NCBI GenBank assembly: GCA_029256645.1
Contig: JAQSXM010000077.1
Span: 1-11,085 of the forward strand
Origin: Sporomusa sp.
Lineage (GTDB): Bacteria > Bacillota_C > Negativicutes > Sporomusales > Sporomusaceae
Direction: 5' to 3'
Length of the DNA: 11,085 nt
Shown here: positions 7,557 through 11,085 of the stretch, piece by piece
Numbering within the stretch: position 1 is the stretch's first letter
Layout: every line of letters begins with the position of its first letter
Made by a program: the position numbers and the translations under genes
Notes under the pieces: generated by a model
What the model saw: only the letters and a program-made list of their open reading frames with translations
What the model was told of the DNA's origin: nothing
Databases searched by the model: none

Positions 7557-7610
7557 GCAAAGCGTCACTAATACCCCCGCTTCCCAGCGGCGGCATAAGT
7601 GGTGCTAAGC
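7557..7610 (+). repeat. Imperfect hairpin of repeat unit 2
   Basis: The arms 7557-7574 and 7593-7610 pair over 18 positions with four mismatches and two G-T wobbles. The inner part contains a perfect 5-bp stem, CCGCT (7577-7581) with AGCGG (7586-7590), closed by a TCCC loop. It is the degenerate counterpart of the perfect hairpin in unit 1. Confidence 0.8.
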
Positions 7611-7671
7611 TCCTGGATTGGTTCAACTAAGCCTAGAAGTTCATTGGCATTTCCTTCTAATCAAGTTTCAC

Positions 7672-7700
7672 TTTATCTAGCGGGCAATCCGTTGTATAAT
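7672..7700 (+). promoter_or_regulatory. Likely sigma-A type promoter for ftsQ-DUF881-sbp
   Basis: A consensus -10 TATAAT is at 7695-7700, about 30 nt before the ftsQ ATG. The best-placed -35, with a 17-nt spacer, is a weak TTTATC at 7672-7677. That -35 lies inside the head of the truncated third repeat unit. The preceding ddl terminator makes a promoter here necessary. The weak -35 suggests an activator or modest strength. Confidence 0.6.
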
Positions 7701-7731
7701 TACTGCAGAAGATGTCTACAGGAGTGATAGC

Positions 7732-8478
7732 ATGCAGACAGCAGAACGCTTGAAAGCGGCCAGGCGGCGGCGCAATTCGACCTTTGCGGCCTTGCTGGCG
7801 GCTTTAGCATCGCTGATAGCATTTTTTTTATTTGTAAATTCGCCATATTTTACAGTTGGGACAGTATTAGTCGAAGGTAATAAATATATCACTGTTGAAG
7901 ATGTACTGCGGGTTGCAGGTGTTCCCGAGCAAGTAAATATTTTTAGACTGAAGACGGCTGATATAAAAGACCGGTTGATGAGTGACCTGCGGGTGGCCGA
8001 GGTTAGGGTAGAAAGAAGTTTCCCTGCTACTATATCTATCCACATTAAAGAGCGTCAGCCGCTGGCTTTTGTTGCCAGTCAGTACGGGTTTGTCGAAATC
8101 GACCGGCAAGGCATGGTTTTAGCTGCTTTAAAAAACCTCAAAGAGGTAAAAGTCCCCGTGATTACCGGGGTGCGATTGGGAAATGTTTATGTGGGCGACC
8201 AGGTAAACAACCCTGGGCTTTCCAGTGTCCTGACATATCTTGCGGCATTGGATGAAACTGCGCTAAACCAGTTATCAGAGGTTAATATTAAGTCGCCGGA
8301 CGAACTTGTTGCTTATACGATACATTCGGTACACATCCGGGTAGGTGACAGCCAGCGTCTTCCGGAAAAAGCGAAGCTTACAGGCGATATTTTACAGGAG
8401 ATTGAAGCCAAAAAGATGGCTGTCGAATATATAGATCTTAACTACAAATCGCCGATTATTAAAATACGTGACAGATGA
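7732..8478 (+). CDS. ftsQ: Cell division protein FtsQ/DivIB
   Basis: FtsQ/DivIB is a bitopic divisome protein that works with FtsL and FtsB/DivIC to link early and late division proteins at the septum. The 248-residue product has a short basic cytoplasmic tail with four Arg in a row (residues 11-14), one transmembrane segment (about 17-36), and an extracytoplasmic FtsQ-type POTRA domain (about 38-108) starting YFTVGTVLVEGNKYITVEDVL and ending in SFPATISIHIKERQPLAFV. A beta domain follows. The RQPLAF motif after POTRA is typical of FtsQ/DivIB. The ATG at 7732 has an AGGAG site at 7720-7724. Position before DUF881 and sbp matches divIB of Bacillota. The stop lies about 25 nt before the next start. 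The symbol divIB would be equally apt. Confidence 0.92.
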   Translation: MQTAERLKAARRRRNSTFAALLAALASLIAFFLFVNSPYFTVGTVLVEGNKYITVEDVLRVAGVPEQVNIFRLKTADIKDRLMSDLRVAEVRVERSFPATISIHIKERQPLAFVASQYGFVEIDRQGMVLAALKNLKEVKVPVITGVRLGNVYVGDQVNNPGLSSVLTYLAALDETALNQLSEVNIKSPDELVAYTIHSVHIRVGDSQRLPEKAKLTGDILQEIEAKKMAVEYIDLNYKSPIIKIRDR

Positions 8479-8488
8479 GGGAATTTTG

Positions 8489-8495
8489 AAAGGAG
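8489..8495 (+). promoter_or_regulatory. Shine-Dalgarno site that fixes a TTG start for the DUF881 gene
   Basis: AAAGGAG lies 8 nt before TTG 8504. The alternative GTG at 8468 overlaps the end of ftsQ, lacks a matching site, and would put twelve polar residues before the membrane segment. Confidence 0.7.
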
Positions 8496-8503
8496 ACGAT
8501 ACT

Positions 8504-9196
8504 TTGCTACCTATCAAACAAGGGCAATTTGCTATTGCCTTGGTCTGTGTTGTGTTGGGTATTATGCTGGCGGTACAATTTCGTACTACCCAGGATATTA
8601 GATCAAGTATTCCATACCAGCGGGTGGAAGATTTATCCCAACGATTAAGCCAGACAGAAAAAGAACGGGATGCGCTAATTAATCAGGTTCAAGAGCTAAA
8701 ACGCACTTCTGGTGCGGAGGCCGCGTCCAAGGAGTTCGAAATGGTAAGGATGGGGGCTGGCGTGGTGGCTGTTGAAGGGCCCGGTATTATTGTAACTATT
8801 GATGACAGCAAGCGTCCGTCTAAACCAGGGGAAAATCCTAATTTGTACTTAATCCATGATGATGATATATTAAAGGTAATTAATGAATTATGGGCAGCAG
8901 GTGCAGAGGCAATATCTATTAATGAACAGAGGCTTATTGCCAGTTCCGAGATTCGTTGTGCCGGCCCGACACTGTCGGTTAACAATTCACGGTATTCGCC
9001 TCCTTATGATGTTAGGGTTATCGGTGAGCCGACAACACTTGAAAATGCCCTCAAAATGCGTGGCGGTGTAATTGAGACACTGCAGTTTTGGGGTATACAG
9101 GTAACGATTAAAAAGCAGGATGATGTAAAAGTCCCAGCATATAAGGGTGCCTTTCGTTTTGAGTTTGCTAAGCCGGTTCAGGAAGGTGGTCGTTAA
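8504..9196 (+). CDS. DUF881 family membrane-anchored protein (YlxW/YlxX-like)
   Basis: This is a 230-residue protein of the DUF881 family, found beside divIB and sbp in Bacillota; B. subtilis has two such genes, ylxW and ylxX, here only one. The sequence shows an N-terminal transmembrane helix (about residues 8-24), a charged heptad-like stretch likely to be a coiled coil (about 38-68, rich in Glu, Gln, Leu and Arg), then the DUF881 domain with GPGIIVTIDDS, LIHDDDILKVINELWAAGAEAISINEQR and the C-terminal RGGVIETLQFWGI region. The domain probably faces outside the membrane. The function is not established; a role in division or envelope is inferred from its place. Its last codons carry the GGAAGGTGGT site of sbp, so translation of the two is likely coupled. 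Confidence 0.88.
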   Translation: MLPIKQGQFAIALVCVVLGIMLAVQFRTTQDIRSSIPYQRVEDLSQRLSQTEKERDALINQVQELKRTSGAEAASKEFEMVRMGAGVVAVEGPGIIVTIDDSKRPSKPGENPNLYLIHDDDILKVINELWAAGAEAISINEQRLIASSEIRCAGPTLSVNNSRYSPPYDVRVIGEPTTLENALKMRGGVIETLQFWGIQVTIKKQDDVKVPAYKGAFRFEFAKPVQEGGR

Positions 9197-9198
9197 AT

Positions 9199-9528
9199 AT
9201 GGTATTACCTATTACCGGACTTATTATAGGTATAATTATCGGTATCGTTTTTCCGATTACCGTGCCACTTGAATACGCTAAATTTATGTCGGTTGCATTA
9301 TTAGCATCGTTAGACTCAGTTTTTGGCGGTCTTAGGGCCGGCATTGAAGAAAAGTTTGATAATACTGTATTTATAACAGGCTTTTTTACTAATGCATTAT
9401 TAGCTGCCGGATTAGTATATATTGGAGACCGGCTGGGAATTGATTTATATTATGTTTCACTTCTGGCATTCGGTTTGAGGATATTCCAAAACCTGGCGAT
9501 AATTCGTCGATATTTCTTGAAAAAATAG
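9199..9528 (+). CDS. sbp: Small basic membrane protein Sbp (DUF1290)
   Basis: The 109-residue, strongly hydrophobic protein matches the small basic protein encoded before ftsA in Bacillota. The overall pattern agrees with B. subtilis Sbp as I know it: an N-terminal GLIIGIIIGIVFPITVPLEYA-like helix, then LLASLDSVFGGLRA, a TGFFTNALLAAGLVYIGDRLG helix, and a C-terminal LLAFGLRIFQNLAIIRR with a basic tail. About three membrane segments are visible. The ATG at 9199 starts 2 nt after the DUF881 stop. The molecular role is unknown. A large hairpin begins 2 nt after its stop, making sbp the end of the ftsQ-DUF881-sbp unit, unless there is read-through into ftsA. Confidence 0.92.
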   Translation: MVLPITGLIIGIIIGIVFPITVPLEYAKFMSVALLASLDSVFGGLRAGIEEKFDNTVFITGFFTNALLAAGLVYIGDRLGIDLYYVSLLAFGLRIFQNLAIIRRYFLKK

Positions 9529-9530
9529 TC

Positions 9531-9580
9531 GAAAAGCTTCAAAGCCTGTCTAAATATGTTGCGGCTTTGAGGCTTTTCTT
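9531..9580 (+). terminator. Strong hairpin after sbp, probable (partial) terminator
   Basis: A 16-bp stem pairs 9531-9546 with 9563-9578, with a single G-T wobble and a 16-nt loop. The 3' arm itself ends in CTTTTC and is followed by TT, then ATGAAG, so the T-tract is poor. On the opposite strand the stem is followed by a better T-run, although no gene runs that way here. It may be a leaky terminator or an RNA-stability element between sbp and ftsA. Confidence 0.6.
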
Positions 9581-9589
9581 ATGAAGAGA

Positions 9590-9649
9590 TTTTTTTAAAA
9601 AAAAGAGCGAATTTTACCCTTGAAAAAAAGGGAAAATGCTACTTATGTT
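9590..9649 (+). promoter_or_regulatory. Candidate ftsAZ promoter with AT-rich upstream tract
   Basis: T7A8 (9590-9604) lies upstream of TTGAAA (9620-9625), which is 18 nt from TATGTT (9644-9649). The A/T tract would sit where an UP element does. A small stem, CCCTT (9618-9622) with AAGGG (9628-9632), overlaps the -35. The hexamers are imperfect, so this is a weak call; an ftsAZ promoter is mainly expected because of the hairpin upstream. Confidence 0.35.
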
Positions 9650-9683
9650 GAAACTATTGGGAAGAAACATAATACTGTGCTGC

Positions 9684-9690
9684 GAGGGAG
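9684..9690 (+). promoter_or_regulatory. Shine-Dalgarno site favouring the ftsA start at 9693
   Basis: GAGGGAG ends only 2 nt before the ATG, a short spacing, although its AGGG core is 4 nt away. Alternatives at 9636 and 9645 would add a hydrophobic 16-19 residue leader not typical of FtsA. Confidence 0.55.
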
Positions 9691-9692
9691 TT

Positions 9693-10886
9693 ATGGATAA
9701 AAAAAGTATATTAGCTATTGATGTCGGCACAGGTATGGTCAAAGTGTTGGCTGGAAGGCAAGAAACCGATGGCCGCATAGAGCTTTCTGGCAGTGGTGCT
9801 GCTCCAACTGCCGGGTATGTCAGAGGCGTTATCACTGACGTTAGTGCTTTGGCCTATTCTATCAGGCAAGCGATAGAGTGTGTTGTTATGGCAACTGATA
9901 GCCACGCTGCAGGATCAGTGTATTTAGGCATTAGTGGATCGATGCTTGTTGCGCAAAATAGTATGGGCACCGTTGCGACGGCAACATCTGGAAGTGTCAC
10001 CAACGCTGATGTGGAGCGTGCTTGTAAAGCAGCTGTCTTTTCAGTTGCAAATAGTGAGTATGAGGTATTGCATGTATTTCCGGCAAAGGAAGTTATAACT
10101 CAGCTTGGTGCGGCTCTTGAAGTGGAGACTCATATAGTATCAGCTCCTCAAAGCATACTGCAGGGTCTTAGCAATGCACTTAGCGAGAGTGGAATTCAGT
10201 TAAATGGAATTGTTGCCAGCGGTATTATGGCTGCTGAGGGAATGAATAAAGAGTTGCCTGGCCAGCCAGCTAACTTCATCTTCATAGATATTGGTGCAGG
10301 GGTTACCGATATCTCTATGTATGTGGGCGGCTGCCTATGCTCATCAGCTTCATTACCGCTGGGTGGTGACTACATAACAAATGATTTAATGCAGGGCCTG
10401 AGCGTTAGCCGGGCTCATGCTGAGGAAATTAAACGTTATTATTCGCGACTATCTCCTAATTTACGTAATCAGGGAATAGTCTTAGATTGCAATGACTATG
10501 GAACTGTTGACAAACATATTCCTTTTGACTTCTTATATGATATTATTGAAAGCCGGGTAGATGAAATTGTTACTTTAGTTTACAGTTATCTCAAACCACT
10601 GCAGGAAGAATATTTAACAAATCAGGGACAAGCTTTTGAAGCGATTTACTTAACTGGCGGTTGCGGAGCGATGCCTAGTGTAGCGACTTGTGTAACCAAA
10701 GTTTTTCAAATACATACTGAAACGGTAAAACCAGAAGGTTTGTCTGCTGAATATGTGCATCCTGCCAACACAGTGTGCTATGGGATTCTAAAACACGGTT
10801 CCAGAATTTCGGCAAACGAGCCAGTTGCCGGGCGCAGTGCCTGGAGTCTGTTGGTTCATAAAGCTAAAAAACTATTGAAAATTTGA
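9693..10886 (+). CDS. ftsA: Divergent cell division protein FtsA
   Basis: FtsA is an actin-fold protein that tethers FtsZ to the membrane and recruits the divisome. From 9693 the product is 397 residues, a little short. The actin-fold phosphate-1 motif IDVGTGMVKV (residues 9-18), GISGSMLVAQNSMG, VTNADVERA, a second phosphate motif DIGAGVTDI (199-207), LPLGGDYITNDL followed by HAEEIKRYY, and YLTGGCGAMP mark FtsA. Departures are Met15 where FtsA has Lys, DIGAGVTDI in place of the usual DIGGGTTDI, and a 1C-domain loop between H-V-F-P (127-130) and E-T-H-I-V (145-149) about 10 residues shorter than in E. coli FtsA. The C-terminus (SAWSLLVHKAKKLLKI) can form the amphipathic membrane-binding helix. 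Its place just before ftsZ supports FtsA strongly, even with the divergence. Confidence 0.88.
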   Translation: MDKKSILAIDVGTGMVKVLAGRQETDGRIELSGSGAAPTAGYVRGVITDVSALAYSIRQAIECVVMATDSHAAGSVYLGISGSMLVAQNSMGTVATATSGSVTNADVERACKAAVFSVANSEYEVLHVFPAKEVITQLGAALEVETHIVSAPQSILQGLSNALSESGIQLNGIVASGIMAAEGMNKELPGQPANFIFIDIGAGVTDISMYVGGCLCSSASLPLGGDYITNDLMQGLSVSRAHAEEIKRYYSRLSPNLRNQGIVLDCNDYGTVDKHIPFDFLYDIIESRVDEIVTLVYSYLKPLQEEYLTNQGQAFEAIYLTGGCGAMPSVATCVTKVFQIHTETVKPEGLSAEYVHPANTVCYGILKHGSRISANEPVAGRSAWSLLVHKAKKLLKI

Positions 10887-10894
10887 TAGATATT

Positions 10895-10902
10895 AAGGGA
10901 GG
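10895..10902 (+). promoter_or_regulatory. Shine-Dalgarno site of ftsZ
   Basis: AAGGGAGG is a near-ideal anti-Shine-Dalgarno match but lies 11 nt before ATG 10914, longer than at the other genes here. No nearer start codon fits the FtsZ frame. Confidence 0.7.
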
Positions 10903-10913
10903 AAAACTTACTA

Positions 10914-11085
10914 ATGCTGGAATTTGATATGGATTTAGATCAATTTGCTTCGATAAAAGTTATTGGCGTAGGCGGCGGTGGCAATAATGCGGTAAATCGT
11001 ATGATTGGGGCTGGTCTGCAGGGCGTTGAATTTATTACTATTAATACAGACGCACAAGCGTTAATTGGCTCAGAGGCTGCCTATC
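10914..11085 (+). CDS. ftsZ: Cell division protein FtsZ, 3' end missing
   Basis: FtsZ is the tubulin-like GTPase that forms the Z-ring. Only the first 57 residues are in the window. They contain an N-terminal acidic stretch (EFDMDLDQF), the first nucleotide-binding loop [16 protein letters not shown] (residues 15-30) and the NTDAQAL motif (44-50), all diagnostic of FtsZ. The gene starts 27 nt after the ftsA stop and is surely co-transcribed with it. The tubulin signature GGGTGTG and the C-terminal FtsA-binding tail lie beyond the window, so whether the tail fits the unusual FtsA cannot be judged. Confidence 0.97.
   Translation, partial: MLEFDMDLDQFASIKVIGVGGGGNNAVNRMIGAGLQGVEFITINTDAQALIGSEAAY

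Larger units (their letters stand above)
7414..7680 (+). repeat. Two tandem ~124-bp palindromic repeat units plus a truncated third
   Basis: Unit 1 spans 7414-7535 (122 nt) and unit 2 spans 7536-7661 (126 nt). A third begins at 7662 and stops matching near 7680. Each unit opens with a CAAGTTTCACTTTATC-like head (unit 1 lacks one T), continues with a long hairpin, and ends with a 50-nt tail (7485-7534, 7611-7660) that differs at only 2 positions between copies. The tail holds a smaller stem, TAGAAG with CTTCTA. No reading frame of useful length runs through it and no transposase is near. This occupies most of the 374-nt ddl-ftsQ gap. It could be a MITE or REP-like dispersed element, a duplicated structured RNA, or a local duplication. 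I do not recognise a named family. Confidence 0.85.

Noticed and set aside
7414..7680. CRISPR array
   Set aside because: There are only two full units of over 120 nt with no unique spacers between them; this is a tandem repeat, not repeat-spacer architecture.
7716..8045. A 109-codon minus-strand frame over the ftsQ start
   Set aside because: It overlaps the ftsQ Shine-Dalgarno site and N-terminus antisense and has no recognisable domain.

Overview
This window is a division and cell wall (dcw) cluster, with every gene on the + strand. It begins inside murD and ends inside ftsZ. The order is murD (5' end missing), ftsW, murG, murC, murA, ddl, a 374-bp gap carrying a tandem palindromic repeat, ftsQ/divIB, a DUF881 (YlxW/YlxX-type) gene, sbp (DUF1290), a divergent ftsA, and ftsZ (3' end missing).

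The DUF881 and Sbp genes next to ftsQ/divIB point to a Bacillota (Firmicutes) genome. A ddl gene between the mur genes and ftsQ is a layout better known from Gram-negative bacteria. Together with moderate GC, purine-rich Shine-Dalgarno sites and several TTG starts, this makes a diderm Firmicute of the Negativicutes (Sporomusa/Pelosinus-like) my best guess. That assignment is inference from gene content, not from a search.

Region by region: positions 2-7357 hold six genes of the cytoplasmic and membrane steps of peptidoglycan precursor synthesis. MurA makes the first committed intermediate, MurC and MurD add L-Ala and D-Glu, Ddl makes D-Ala-D-Ala, MurG makes lipid II, and FtsW polymerises it at the septum. 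An intrinsic terminator follows ddl. Positions 7399-7680 hold two tandem ~124-bp units, each with a long hairpin, plus a stub of a third unit. A promoter with a consensus -10 then drives ftsQ, the DUF881 gene and sbp (7732-9528). A strong hairpin after sbp and an AT-rich leader separate these from ftsA-ftsZ (9693 to the window end), which encode the membrane tether and the Z-ring tubulin.

Points of interest are the tandem repeat, whose copies differ partly by changes that keep G-U pairing in + strand RNA; the lack of murB between murC and murA; an FtsA about 10 residues shorter than usual in its 1C domain with altered nucleotide-site motifs; and a GC-rich hairpin-containing spacer between murG and murC. 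I see no CRISPR array, transposase, tRNA, rRNA or clearly foreign gene, and I do not claim a wholly new system here.
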